Shown here: positions 44,856 to 56,822 of the stretch, one piece after another
Position numbering within the stretch: the stretch's first letter is position 1
Layout of the letters: every line of letters starts with the position of its first letter
Origin: Botryococcus braunii
Lineage: Eukaryota > Chlorophyta > Trebouxiophyceae
Length of the DNA: 64,000 bases
Direction: 5' to 3'
Assembly: GCA_002005505.1 (NCBI GenBank)
Contig: KV908377.1
Span: forward strand, 236,001-300,000
The notes under the pieces: model-generated
What the model saw: only the letters and a program-made list of their open reading frames with translations
Databases searched by the model: none
What the model was told of the DNA's origin: nothing
Position numbers and translations under genes: made by a program

Positions 44856-46660
44856 ATGGAGAGGGTTGTGATATTTCACACCTCCCTCACAGATGGTACT
44901 GCCAGCATGGAGAACTCTGAATTTGCTGCTCATATTTACGCTGTGTTCGCAGCGTGCGCTGTTTACACTGCGATCGAAATCACAGATAATGGAAACGGCG
45001 AAGCTGACTGCGTGGGTAGAATTCGCAACGATCCAGAATTTTTCTCTCGCCCCTGCACATTCAACATGTTTGCTGTCAGCTGCGCTCAATTCACTGGGTC
45101 CCTCTCCATATACATCCAGAACAGTTACAACAGGAGCGCAGAGACCTACAAACCCCCCAACATTGACCACTGGCTGACCAGCATTGGCCTGGGGTCGCTG
45201 GAAGTGCTGGGAAGCTACCTCGAGATCATTGTTTTCCACAGCGGGGGCGCAATCCCCGTAGACATTGCGCCGGTGTTCCTCACCAGCCTCCACAAAGCGA
45301 GTTCGGTGTACATCCTCGAATGCGACCATGACTGTTCCATCACAGAGCCCCCCACCTTCACTCCAAGGCTCACAGCCTTGCCCGGGCTGCAAAACCTCCT
45401 CCAGCTCGGGAGCCCTGATGACGACCCCACTTACTCGACGTCCCTGCTGGTATATGGCACGGCTTTCCAGGACTTGAGGTCCTTGTCCGGCCTTGCATGT
45501 GTTTTCCCTTGGGCGTACATAGAAGTGCCGTACAACACCAAGATGAGCAGCTTCAACGGCCTAGAGGCTCTGCAGCCAGGGACGCTGGGGCTGGTTACGA
45601 TCAAAGCAGAGGGCAGCGGGCCCTTCCTCACCGCGGACTCCCTGGCGGGAATCAAGCCTGTGGCCGGATGCTTGGTTTCAGGCCAACCCCTGCAGAACGA
45701 TGTCTTCATTCCAGTTGGATGCGGAAACATCATCACCAACAGTTCTGATATCTGCACCTTTCAGGCTCAGATCTGCAGGTGCGCTCTGCACGGCCCCTTT
45801 TGCCGCCCTGGGAGTACTGCAAAGGCTATGGAATTTGTACCGTGTGTGCAAGCACCTCTACGACATAGTTGACGTGCTGCAGCTAGAAATTAGGGGCATG
45901 TGGCTCTGCGAGAGGATGGGGGAAGTCAAGTGCTGGAGGGGGCTTCAGGCAGTTTGGGATACCAGGCATTGCTGGTGGGGAAGGCTAGGGGCCAAGAGCA
46001 TGTCTAATGAGCTGGCGGCAGGGTAGGCTACTAACAAGTGATTTGCTACTTTATAGAGCATCCCTGCTTCGCAGCTGTCCCTATGTCTGGTTCTACTCCT
46101 CCCTCTGGCCTTTTTCCGGTACCTCGATCTCCCTCCACTAGTTTCCCCTCGTGTCTTCTCCCAACCATCGTTCCGAACATGAATTCTTCCCTTGCATACT
46201 GCTCCCCCTCCTTCCCCCCTTCCCCCCTCCCTCTCGCTCTTCCCCCCTTGTTACCTCTCTCCCCCTCTCCCTCTCCTTTCTCACACCACACGTGCACAAC
46301 ACTTAACCAACTCACAACAGTGCAAGTCCCTAACACATCTCCCTTCTGATGTGTCATTTAACCCCCCTTTCTGTGTGTGTGTGTGTGTGTGTCTGTGGGT
46401 CTGTGTGTGTGTGATAGCAGGAGTGCATGCGCACGTGGTTGTGTATTGTACAAACTTTGTGTTGGCCCCCCTCCCCCTCTGACTTTGTTATGTTTGTGGG
46501 TGTGGGTGTACAAACAAGTGCACTTCTCGTATCTCATATGCATGCTGATTCCCTGCCGAGTCTCCCTCAAGTTACCAAAAAGGGGCCACACCTCAGGGCA
46601 GCCTCGACACCATCCACCATGATTGTTATCCAGCAAAGTCCTTGTTGCCTTCTTTTTTTT

Positions 46661-46714
<54 letters not shown>

Positions 46715-49587
46715 GGCCGGGGGGGGGGGGGAGCACGTTCAAAGGATCATCAGGAAAAGGGCTACACTGTCCTGAGTCAGGACTCCTGGACCCAGGCTAG
46801 CCAGCCAGTTTGTCTGATGTTGAAAGACACGTGATGTCGCTTTAGAGCCTTCCTAAAAGTGTGGCTGGCTGTGGCTATTGACTCTTCAAGCGAACCAGGA
46901 TTTTAGTTTGCGCTGTATTGCGTGCAAGTACCTGCATCCAGAGGACTACCCCCCCCCCCCCTGGGGTACCCCAAACAAAGCTTAAAATAACCCACCACTA
47001 CCTCTACCACATTCGGAATCTCGGCGTGGTGTGTGCTGGCAAGAGTACATGCAGGCTACAGTTACAAAAGTTGTGGGGACAAGTTGGCAAGCGGCCCAAA
47101 CAATGTAGGGTTGCCGGAGCTGGACAAGGACCCCCCCCCCCTCCTTATTTATTTTATTTAAAAAAAATAAAACAACAACAACAAACAAAAAGGAACACCA
47201 CCACATACTAGTCGAGGCAGAATTTTTGGTGAGCAAATTTATGTGTAGGCTCCACAGGTTTCAAAGGAGCGAGGGCAAAGGGGGGCTGGACAGGCACACA
47301 GACACACACCCTCACACACAGCTTCCTCACAACCACACGCTTACCGTCCGATGTGTCTAGCCTATGCATGTGTGTGTGTGTGTGTGGCTGCAAGCACGCG
47401 TGCGTATGCGTATGTCTGTTTGAAAGGGAGAGGAAGAGCACGTTTTTGCGTGTGTGTGTGTGTGCGCGCGCGCGAGCGCTGCACACACACATACACGCCC
47501 CGTGTGCAGCTGCACATTCTTCTGTCTGCAATTGCAAGCTGCACCCCTGCCGAATCTCCCGTAAACTCAGGCATGGGGTCTGCCAAGGCTGATTCAAAGA
47601 GCTCCTGGTGCAGCCCTTCACCTCCGCCACCCCCACGACCGCCTTCCCCTCCGCCACGGCCTCCGCCTCCACCTCCACCATCGCCAAGGCCCCCGCTTCC
47701 ACCTTCACCACCTCCAGCGCCACCGCGCCCACCAGCACCGCCCCCTGCTGCCTGCCCAGTCAGTATTCAAGCAGATCCAGGTATGAAGTCCTTTGTCTGC
47801 TGTTCTTGCACCCCGAGCATCGCCCCCCCCCCCCCTCACCTAGGCTTCCTGAACCGGTACACCCACACATGCACTGTCTTTCCCCCACTTCTCCTGCACG
47901 CACACTCACACACACACGTGCGCGCGCGATTCTGCTCTTAGACATTAATGCACGCAGAGCCAGGTCCACACATACTGCTGGCGCTGGACTCTACTGTGCC
48001 GCTAAGCTCCTTTTTCTTACAAACCCCTGCAACATTGCTCTGCTGTTTGTGCTGGTGCTCTTCCTTCGACTCCCTTGGGGAGTTCACGTGATCATAATGG
48101 GTTCTGACAGACCTCTCACTTTTTCCACGCGTTCTGATGAGACTTGGTAAACCCCTGAGGCCCGCAGCAATGCAGATCCAACAATACTGTTCTGACAGTG
48201 GCTGAACCAGCTGGTTGTTTTACTATGATGATTCTGGGTAGCCCCTGCCGCAGTGCGTGTCCAGGCATACGGATGTGCGACCCGCACACGCATTCCCGGG
48301 GCTTGCTTCCTTGGGCTTGATCCAAGTCTCAACAATCAAGATATCTGGGGAAGCTTTTGTGGGATCAACGTCTCTATGCTGCTACATTGGCCTTACTTGT
48401 GCCGATGCTGTTGCCTATGGATATGCTGGCAGCATCCTCCCTTGTGATGTAAACCAACGAGATCGTTTGACTGCATTCATCCCTTTCATCGATTCAAAGG
48501 GTACTACATTTAGGCCGGTATATACAGAGGTACAGTGAAGGTGATTATAAAGGTACAGAAAAAGTGCTGATACAAACTTTTTGTGCTTTGTGCAGTCTGT
48601 ACAGAGTATGACTTAGTCTGGATCCAGGACTTCGGTGACGGCTCAAGCTTATGCAGGGCTTACACTCCAGTTAATCTAGCTCAATCTTCTGTCAACTGCA
48701 GCAGACCTTTCTTCAACAGTTCCTGCGGGACATTTGGTGGGGCCATCAGGATTGACATCACCAACCGAGCCGGCCTGACGGCGGAGAACTATGTTCCCCC
48801 AGCCATTGCAACATGGCTCACCAACATCGGCTTGGGTTCCATCAGAGTCTTGGTCAGATATTTTGACATCGTTGTAAACCACTCCCCTTACCCAATCCCC
48901 AGGCCGATTTCTCCGGACTTCCTGTCGCAACTGGAACAGGCAAGAAGCATCGCTGTGTACGAATGTGAGGATTGCGACAGTGACTACTTCGTTCCTCCGT
49001 TCAGCGTGCCATCAGCGCTGATCGCTTTGCCCGGCCTTAAGCAAGTCGTTCAGCTGAGACTAAACATAAGTGCCGGCTGGAGCCTGATCCTTGCAGGCAC
49101 TGGATTCCACGAGCTTTTGTCCTTCTCTGGCCTGGCCTGCCAACAGCCTGGATTTTACATCACTGGCAATTACGCACTGCGGACTTTTGACGGTCTGGAT
49201 GCTGTGCAACCAGTCAATGGATCTTCTCTTTATGCTTCTGAGAGTGGCCCCTTCACTACGGCTGCCTCACTGGCAGCTCTGAGGTCCATGGCGGGCTGCC
49301 TGTCCGGGCTAAATATCAGCGGATTCGTCTACATCCCCACAGGCTGCAGTGCCATCTTCTCTTGGGCAGACGTCTGCTTATATCAGGGAAGTCCGCCATG
49401 CAGGTGTGCACTCCTCCGGTACCGTGCCCGCCACTTTTGTCCCCGGGCCTTGTGGCTCCAGTGTTGTGGGAGAGGACGAGTTACTCGGTGCCACATGGGC
49501 ATTGCCAATGTGGAGGGAAATCAGTGGCTCGAGACACAGGCGAGGAGGGTGGCTCCTCTGGAGGCATGGGCATCCATTCCCTCTTGC

Positions 49588-49650
<63 letters not shown>

Positions 49651-52600
49651 ATGCAGAACAGACTGTGGCTTACATTGGGATGCATGTTTTGCATCTAGCA
49701 ACCATTACACTGAGGCAATCTACAAGGGCTGATTTGCTGGACGGCAAGGAGTACTCAAAAAGTAGGCTAGGAAGGACTGGATGCAAGGTCTTCCAGGTGG
49801 GAACAGTGCATCCCTTAGTGTCAAAGGGCAATTGCCAGAATGGCAAATTTTCGACAGAATATTAATTTTTCACTTGCCAATGTGTGGCAACTTCCAATGG
49901 ATTTTATTTTTTTTCCTGTTGCCAGTGTGGCAACTTCACTGGGTTTAAGCTCAATTTTTAGTTGCCAATGCGAAATGTCGTTTAGAAGGCCTTGGGCCCA
50001 TCTTCAACCCATACAATCCCAATTGCTAAGTATTGAACATTATCTACAGCTGAACTGTCGTCTGTCACCACCCCAACAAAACCCCCCTCGCATTTTGCCA
50101 AGGAGTCCTTGAGATACCTCAATTCGGCTTCGGCCAGCGGGGAAAAGGACTTCCTCCCCAATTGCTTAGACCAATGAATATCTGCCCTCCGATTTTGGAT
50201 ATCCACTGGCAACTTTGGTCCATAACCAATTATTTCAGGTTGCCACCGATTGGCAACCTCCGCCGTAAAAAAATAATATAGGTTGTCAAAATGGCAATCC
50301 CAACAACCCAAAATATATTTAAAATTGCCATTTTCAGCCCCCCATTATTAAATATTGCCATTTTGGCAACAAGTTGCCACTAAGGGATGCACTGGGTGGG
50401 AAGGGCAACGGGGTAATAGACACTCCGTCAAGAAAGTTTGCATGAGGAGGCTGATAGTAGGTCTTGTATCAAGGAGTGCCTCTGTTTGGCCTCTCCCATG
50501 TACCTTACTCCCTCCCGCCTTTTCTCTACTTGGTATCTGTTTTTACTGTTTAAGCTGGAAGTTGAGAAGACCCCTTTCCTCACAGTATCCCTGGGCCTTT
50601 TCAATGAGCCGTAGGCTCCGTACCCCACCCCCGGGCGTTTCCGCCCACCAATCGTTTTAATACCTGCCCCCCCCCCCCCCCTCCCCACGGGCATGTGCTC
50701 CCACCAATCATTTTGAAGCTCCTTCCCCTTCCCACTGTCTCACCGCTTTTCTATCTCTTCTTTTCCCACTGTATTGCCCGTTCTCTCTGTATATCACTCG
50801 CGCCCGGGCACTTCCTCGGTCCGACATAATCGCAATATACGCATTTCCACATCCACACACCCACACAGGAGTCCCATCGACGTGTCTAACCCAGTTTTTG
50901 CATTTTCAGGGACATGTGTTTGCAAGTGTGTTTCGCAGTGAATGTGAAGATGCGCCCGCACGTTCGTGTTTGTGTTGTGTTTGTTTGCGCAGAGGCGGGC
51001 TACTCTAGTAAATGCTTCGAAGTTCTGCAAGATCAGAATATATCCTTTTGGCTCCATGTTCAAAGGCGGGCTTCTTCAATGGGATACCTGTGTGCCCTCC
51101 TTGCAGCGCAAGCCAAGTGACTCCACCTGCAATTCCTCAAAGCCTGCAGGAAACCCGCATGCCACAGAAGCGTCACTCATCTCCTACAACTTGCGGATCA
51201 AGCATGAACCCAGAAACAGGTGCACTCCACACTCGAAGACTTGAAACCCTCCGGGTTGCACCTGGGCAGAACTGTGCGTGTTTTCGTTAGGTATTGAGGA
51301 TTTCCCTACGGTAATATCCTTGAGCGGGAGCGGGAACAGTTCTCAACAACACAACCCAACACACCACACCATGGTCTGTTTTCGTTGCGCCGATGCATTC
51401 TCAGTTTTGGCTTTGAAACCGCGCTAGTTGTTTCTTGACGGCCTTACCGCCGCCAGCATGGATGAGCGTCACGTGCACCAAGTTGCAAGCCTGTAGAGCC
51501 TTCCCTGCACTGTGCAAACACCCCCGTTGTGACCCTCACCGAGCACGGATGTGTCACACGACTCATTCAGTGTTTCCCTTGGTTCCAATTTGGTTTAGAT
51601 CCTGGAGATGGACGGCCCTTGCAATATTTGAAAAGGAAATGTGCCTGTGTACATTTGGCAGTGCGCTTGTGGACTTATTTGGTGGACGTGGCATGGACTG
51701 CCTGGCAACAAAAATTGTGCCTGGCATCACGTTAAACAATTGAGGCTGTGGGTTTCTATACATGTCTGCTTTATTGCACCGCATTTCTCCTCTCCTGCAG
51801 AATGAAGCAACAATCGACTTGTCAAATGGTGGTTTTGTACATGACGAGGATCTCCACTCACGGCTACCACAACAAATGTTTCAATGTCCTTGCAACCCCA
51901 ATATTGCGTACATGGACGGCTGCTAGCTGACTTGAGCGTCCGAGTGCAGTTTGTGGAGCAAACGTGACAGACACTGTAATTCTGACCGACTATGGCAACG
52001 GAACTTGCGCGGCTGTGTACCTGTCTGCAACCCCCGTTTTTAGCTCCTGCGACGCCCCGCTATTTCCCAGGACGTGTGGAGCCCTGAACGCCAGCCTCAC
52101 CATCTACCTGGAGCAGGGAGAGGCCAGCCTTCCCTTCACTGCCAACGTGGACCAGTATTTGTCACAGTTGGGCCTCGGCGAACTTGAAGTTATCTTTGGG
52201 GAGCTCAGTATCTATGTCAGCCGGATCAAAACTGCCAATGGAGCCATCCGGCCCCATTTTTTACCGGATCTGCGGCAGTCCGGCACCGTTACCATCCGCG
52301 AATGCGAAGATTGCAAGGCTTTCCCTCGGCAGCCACCCCATCAGCCAATCCTTGCGGGTTTGCCGGGACTGAGGACGCTGTACCAGATTTATTCGCCGTA
52401 TTCGAGTCTCACCACCCAAGGCCTACATGAGCTAGTCTTTGAGAGTACTGCATTCCCAGACCTCACATCGTTCGGGGGTTTAAAGTGCCCTCCTGACGGC
52501 ATTGGTGCATTCCAGAATCCGTACCTGGCTTCATTTAAGGGTCTGAATCGGTTAGCAGCCCCATCACAGGAAGGTTTCTCTGTAGTGGCGCCAGGAAGCG

Positions 52601-52760
52601 GCCCCTTCATGTCTGTGGAGTCGCTGGCCACCTTGAAAGCGGTCATCGGATGCGAAGCAGGTGCCAGTCACATGACACTAGAAATTCCTGTCGGTTGCAA
52701 CCAGACTCTCACGTCGGGCGCACAGGTTTGCAGCTTCACCGGCACGAAGCTTCCTTGCAG
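41094..52760 (+). CDS. Gene 2: modular, probably secreted protein, exon order N-alpha-beta-delta-gamma
   Basis: Nine exons keep one frame: N 41094-41398; linker/domain pairs 41935-42089/42419-43394, 44223-44371/44953-45778, 47614-47780/48596-49403 and 51107-51219/51950-52760. The joined product would be about 1.45 kaa. The N exon is intact: a hydrophobic signal-like run VLFLCILASVAWGG, then about 85 residues with paired Cys. Compared with gene 1, one delta module stands where gene 1 has a second alpha-beta pair. Introns contain a MITE and microsatellites. Start and end exons are not secure (candidate end 55983-56070). Function unknown; extracellular matrix or surface protein is inferred from the Pro-rich linkers, Cys pairs and sequons. 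Confidence 0.75.
41935..42089 (+). CDS. Gene 2 linker exon alpha-3, Pro-rich
   Basis: 155 nt, phase 2 to 1. APSPPAGKPPPPAGKPPPP..., ends CPKTFTASP. Confidence 0.8.
42419..43394 (+). CDS. Gene 2 domain exon alpha-3
   Basis: 976 nt, phase 1 to 2, about 325 aa. Close to alpha-1 and alpha-2; most changes sit at about residues 75-125 (TVTVEHNVGGSRLP, RVDKRVLTALPG). Ends PPAQCR. Confidence 0.85.
44223..44371 (+). CDS. Gene 2 linker exon beta-3, Pro-rich
   Basis: 149 nt, phase 2 to 1. SPAPPPGPPPAPQPPK, ends CPANFTDAQP. Confidence 0.8.
44953..45778 (+). CDS. Gene 2 domain exon beta-3
   Basis: 826 nt, phase 1 to 2. Starts ACAVYTAIEITDNGNGEADC: Val of the usual VC entry is Ala here. Ends AQICR. The intron that follows (45779-47613) has T, G and GT runs and a decayed copy of the small Cys-rich exon. 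Confidence 0.85.
46654..46731 (+). repeat. Poly-T tract followed by poly-G
   Basis: About 50 T with a short CCC break, then GGGCC and about 15 G, in the beta-3 to delta intron. It replaces the CT microsatellite found at this place after beta-1 and beta-2. Confidence 0.85.
47614..47780 (+). CDS. Gene 2 linker exon delta, Pro-rich
   Basis: 167 nt, phase 2 to 1. SPSPPPPRPPSPPPRPP then PPP/SP repeats; ends CPVSIQADP. Confidence 0.8.
48596..49403 (+). CDS. Gene 2 domain exon delta
   Basis: 808 nt, phase 1 to 2, about 269 aa. Starts VCTEYDLVWIQDFGDGSSLC and ends GSPPCR. The most divergent member; keeps LIALPGLKQVVQL, GTGFHELLSFSGLAC, ALRTFDGLDAV and SGPFTTAASLAALR. No second copy in the window. 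Confidence 0.85.
49591..49648 (+). repeat. GT microsatellite after delta
   Basis: Pure (GT)29-like tract 190 bp after the delta donor. Confidence 0.95.
49804..50394. mobile_element. hAT-type MITE, 591 bp
   Basis: Terminal inverted repeats start CAGTGCATCCCTTAGTG at both ends. The element is flanked by an 8-bp target duplication GGTGGGAA (49796-49803 and 50395-50402), as expected for hAT. Inside are many TTGCCA/TGGCAA pairs in both orientations. No coding capacity. It lies in the intron between delta and linker gamma-2. A hAT transposase relic is present at 20586, but a link is not shown. Confidence 0.88.
51107..51219 (+). CDS. Gene 2 linker exon gamma-2
   Basis: 113 nt, phase 2 to 1. SASQVTPPAIPQSLQE..., ends CGSSMNPET, identical end to gamma-1. 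Confidence 0.65.
51950..52760 (+). CDS. Gene 2 domain exon gamma-2
   Basis: 811 nt, phase 1 to 2, same length as gamma-1 and very similar. Ends GTKLPCR at donor GTATGC. Confidence 0.82.
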
Positions 52761-55700
52761 GTATGCCCAACAGTTTACAGCGGGTGGTTACAGAATTCCT
52801 TTAAGGGGTGTGCGTGCATGAGTGTCTGTGTGTGTGTCCGCGCACGCGCGTGTGTGTAATCCCGGCTAAGGTGTTCTAGTTAGAATCAATGGAGGGGGTA
52901 CAACAGTTGGAAGTCCACTACCAAATCATCTACACCGGGAATCAAAAGTGTTATCTTGACAATTTTCTGATCATCCAGACTTCCGGAGCCGCCCCCCCCC
53001 CCCCTCTTTCAGCGTCCTTAAGGCCCGCGCCGGGATTGGGGAGTCCGAGGACCTATCTTTGGGTCCCTGGTTGGACTATCTAACACACATTTAACATACT
53101 TGTCATTGCCACCCCGCCAGAATGTCATTTGCTGTCATTTTCCTCCTGCATATCTTGAACTATGGCAAGACATCATTATGCAGATACTACGGAGCACCCA
53201 TCTAGAGTTTCAGGTCTTATCACTTTGAACCTCACGAGCATATAAAATGATCCATAGAGACACCAACATGCATGATCGTAAGCCTCTCTACACCAGTAGA
53301 GAGGCTACTCCTGTGCACACTTCAGGAGACTCCAGATTATGGCTACTAACAATGGCTGTGGTGTTGACAGTGTAAGCCCATAACGTCGCCAGGAAGATAC
53401 GGCAGCACAGCCAGCAGCCCGGAGAATAGGAATTAAACTGATATCAGTGCACCCGTCTCTGGTATTTGAAACAAAGGAAATTTGATCTGTGGACTCGATT
53501 TTTCTGATCACGCCAAGAACTAAGTGGTCATGACGAGGCTTTGTGGCGACATCCGAATTACCAGATGCACTAAGTTTGTTCTTGAAGGTAAGGTTTAGTG
53601 GATGTTGATTAAAGGACACTAAACTGTAAGCGTTCTGACCACTGATATGTGAAGGAGAACTTGATGCATGTTTCGGGATGCTTTTGAGTCCTTGAACTTT
53701 TAAAGATCACGTGATGCACCTCTAGGTGTGCACCATGTGACATAGATATCGGACTGGTCTACACTGGTTGATATGGTAGGTCCATGTTCCAAGAAGGCAC
53801 AAGCTTCGACCGGGAGCTTTTCAATTAGATAGTACCGATCATGATAATTTGATCATGATTCTTTGATATGGTAGGTCCATGTTCCAAGAAGGCACAAGCT
53901 TCGACCGGGAGCTTTTCAAATAGACGGTACCAATTATAGGTACCTTCATACACGATAAGAACATACATAAGTCTGGATTCCCACGGCAGAGAGGTGATAT
54001 GCTCTCGGTAGGGAAGCTGAAGCCACATACGTGTTGATCCTGTTACTGACTCCTGAAGATGCTGCTATCATTGTGCCTGGTACTGTTAGTCTAGACACAT
54101 TCGGTCTCAGCACTTATGTTTGCAATAAGTGTGTACAATTAAATAGACTGCCTAGCCTCTTCTGCGGAATTTAAGCAGATTATTTGTATCCACTGTAAGG
54201 CAAAAAGCGCATGTCATCCACTTTTTGCGAAGAACTAGGATGCCCACCGTCTTTTGTTGAAGTCGGGCAGATAAAAGAACAAAGAGTAGACTGTGCCGTG
54301 GGCTCGACAGTTGCTCTTTGAAGAAGACTATGTCGCTGTACCCAAGGACCATGGAAGGGGTCGGCACTGATGACTCTGAGACCCTGAATCAGGTCTGTGT
54401 GCAGTGTACGGTGTATTATTATTCGGGAAGTTTTCCGCCCTATGCAGGGCCCAACTGGATCAGTTGATGGTTATCTCCTACTCAGAATTAGGAGGATGCC
54501 GCTGACAAGTGTCGCAAGCCCAACGACCATATGTGGCTAGCAGCCATGTCTATCCCATGAAGCTAGGCTTGACTGACGAGGACGCTGTTGCAGAGTTGTT
54601 TAGAGCCATTTTAACTCACACATGGGTGTTTGCCAGTTGTCCAGAAACCTAGTACAACCTCTTGCTTTGTTAAAGTTCTTGGCTGGTAACAACTGCCGGC
54701 TGGGAAGTTGTCCATCCCTCGACAATCTTCTAGATCGCGTTACAGTAGCAGACATGCGTGCGCCTGACCATCACTCACTCGATGCCAAGGCTTTTTACCA
54801 ACTTACTTGAGTGCAAGTGGTGGCGGGTCGTCGATAAGAAGTGGAGGGCAACAGGGGCAAGCGGAAAGAGAAATGGCCAAATGTAGTGGAAGGTGAAGGT
54901 TTTATTGACACAGCACACTCATGTTTGACGCAGTGGCTGGGATTCAGCGGCTCAGACTCGAGAATGAGTGATGTTGGTCTCCTTGCAGATTGAAGATTTG
55001 CGTGGTGACAATATTTCTCTGAAATTCTCACCGTGCCCCTGTCCGCCCATAGTAGGCAGTGAACTGTGCACTGCAGTAACGCTAGCGCTTTCCATGATCA
55101 AATGGTTAAGTAGGTGATGCTTTAAGAACACTGAACTAACAGCCTAGTACTTTATGTATGGCTACCCGCTTTAATGCCAGTATCAAGAAGCTTTGAATTC
55201 TTGACCTGTGGCTGGAAGATGTGCATCACGTGGCACGCGGAAGTGCACATCCTGACAAGGAAGGACCGTGTTCCGAAGTTTTCGTAGAACCGGGCTGATC
55301 CTGTCAAGACTTGCTGAAATTTTGCTTGGCTCTTTGTGACAAAACACGACTGATGTTAGCGTTGATGTTCGCCTAGTTTTGGTGGTGTGTGCCTGCACTT
55401 GTTAGTGTGTGCTATGAGCCTCCATCCTCTGCATATCACGGCAGAAGCTACAGTAAGCATACAGTGTCAGCGACGTTTTAGTGAAGCTAATCTGTAGAAT
55501 GCTCCAGAATAGAATACATTGTACAAATTTATGCAATGTTTAAAGATGACCTACCTTTCTTACTAGCTTTCACATATCCCCTCATGCCCGTGTCCGGCCA
55601 AGATGGGCCATGAACCGGTTGATATCATCCTCCTATAGAAGCTATTGTCGAAAACTGAAATGACTCTTTTGGACTTTAACTCCAACACTGTAACTGCAAT

Positions 55701-55982
55701 GTTGCAGTTACAGTGCATAGGACAGGGTCGTATGGACCTGAGATGCGGTGACCCTATAATTGCTAACTCATGTCAGTTGTCAAGAACGGGGCCCTAGGGC
55801 CTGCCCAGGCCTGCATGCCCAAGTCTTCTGAGTCGTTATCATTCGTAATGTTAACATTAATGTCAGTTCGTCATGGCCAGGGCTGTCGTCCTGTTGTGTA
55901 TTGAGGGGGCATAAGGTACGTATCTTGATGTACAGTGTCACGTACGTATGTATGTATCCTCAGGTATACTTTCTGGTTTTAG
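52761..55982. other. Downstream intron or intergenic region of gene 2
   Basis: Copy of 36759-39415 with extra segments, including a 95-bp-period tandem duplication at 53768-53930 absent from the first copy. No supported gene. Confidence 0.55.
53768..53930 (+). repeat. Tandem duplication, period 95 bp
   Basis: TTGATATGGTAGGTCCATG... to ...GGGAGCTTTTCAA occurs at 53768 and 53863. The paralogous region near 37797 has it once. Confidence 0.8.
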
Positions 55983-56070
55983 GCACGTCACTTGCCTAAT
56001 CGAACACACAAAGGAAACGCTTGCAACAAGACGTACAATTGTACCAGCTGGTGCACTGTTGACACGATAA
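55983..56070 (+). CDS. Candidate last exon of gene 2
   Basis: Acceptor GGTTTTAG, phase 2 entry, then HVTCLIEHTKETLATR, RTIVPAGALLTR and TAA. Same frame and stop as 39416-39500, one codon longer. Weak. Confidence 0.3.
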
Positions 56071-56732
56071 GTGCACAGCAGGAGTTTTGGGAAGGTAAAG
56101 ACCATCACGCAAGTACAGGTCTCTATCCATGGAGTTCATGGAACAAGGATGGAGACTCCATCGAGAGTGTACACGTGTTAGGATGTGGCCATGAGTGGTA
56201 GCATGAGTCCACACGATTGCATTGAATGCAACCGTTTCAAGGTACCTGAGACCATTCAGGGTAACCTTGGACTTGTTACATCAGGTGGTTACATCGTGGT
56301 ATCAATACTTTGTAGTTGCTTGTGTTTTATAAGGGTCCATAAATCCTAAATATCCAGTAAACTTCGGGCTGGGCAAAATTTGCCCCAATTGATGTGTATC
56401 AATGAAGTACAGGAGTTACGTGTCACAGGTGGCACTCATTGTCTAGGAAGGGTTGAATTGATTGCTCTACTGCAATATATGTTGCAATACTACTTTATTT
56501 GCGGTAAATAAATGCCACAGGAGTCAGGCCGATCAGCTCATGAGCTAGCTTATTCAGCTGGCGTTAACAATGTTATGGTTGTTATCAGGTAGTTTCCGGT
56601 GTTATTATCAGCTAAGATGCAAGCCGGCACGATCGTCTCTTGAATGGATGGAGACACTTAAGTATTCTATGTAGTAAATGTCAATTGTTGGGTGCCTAGG
56701 CACATGTCAAATGTTGGGTGCTATAAGTTTCT

Positions 56733-56822
56733 CAAGCGAGTTACACATCATTTCGCAAACATGCATTCCCTACAAGGCCTTGTAGGAAATGCATGTTTGC
56801 GAAATGATGTGTAACTCGCTTG
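56733..56822. repeat. 90-bp near-perfect palindrome
   Basis: Two 45-nt arms meet at 56777/56778 with no spacer and one mismatch. Outer end CAAGCGAGTTACACATC; centre ACAAGG/CCTTGT. The DNA could extrude a cruciform. Confidence 0.93.

Noticed and set aside
23479..52760. Assignment of the modular genes to pherophorins
   Set aside because: Pro-rich linkers are similar, but the typical pherophorin Cys-rich domain pattern is not present in the globular exons.
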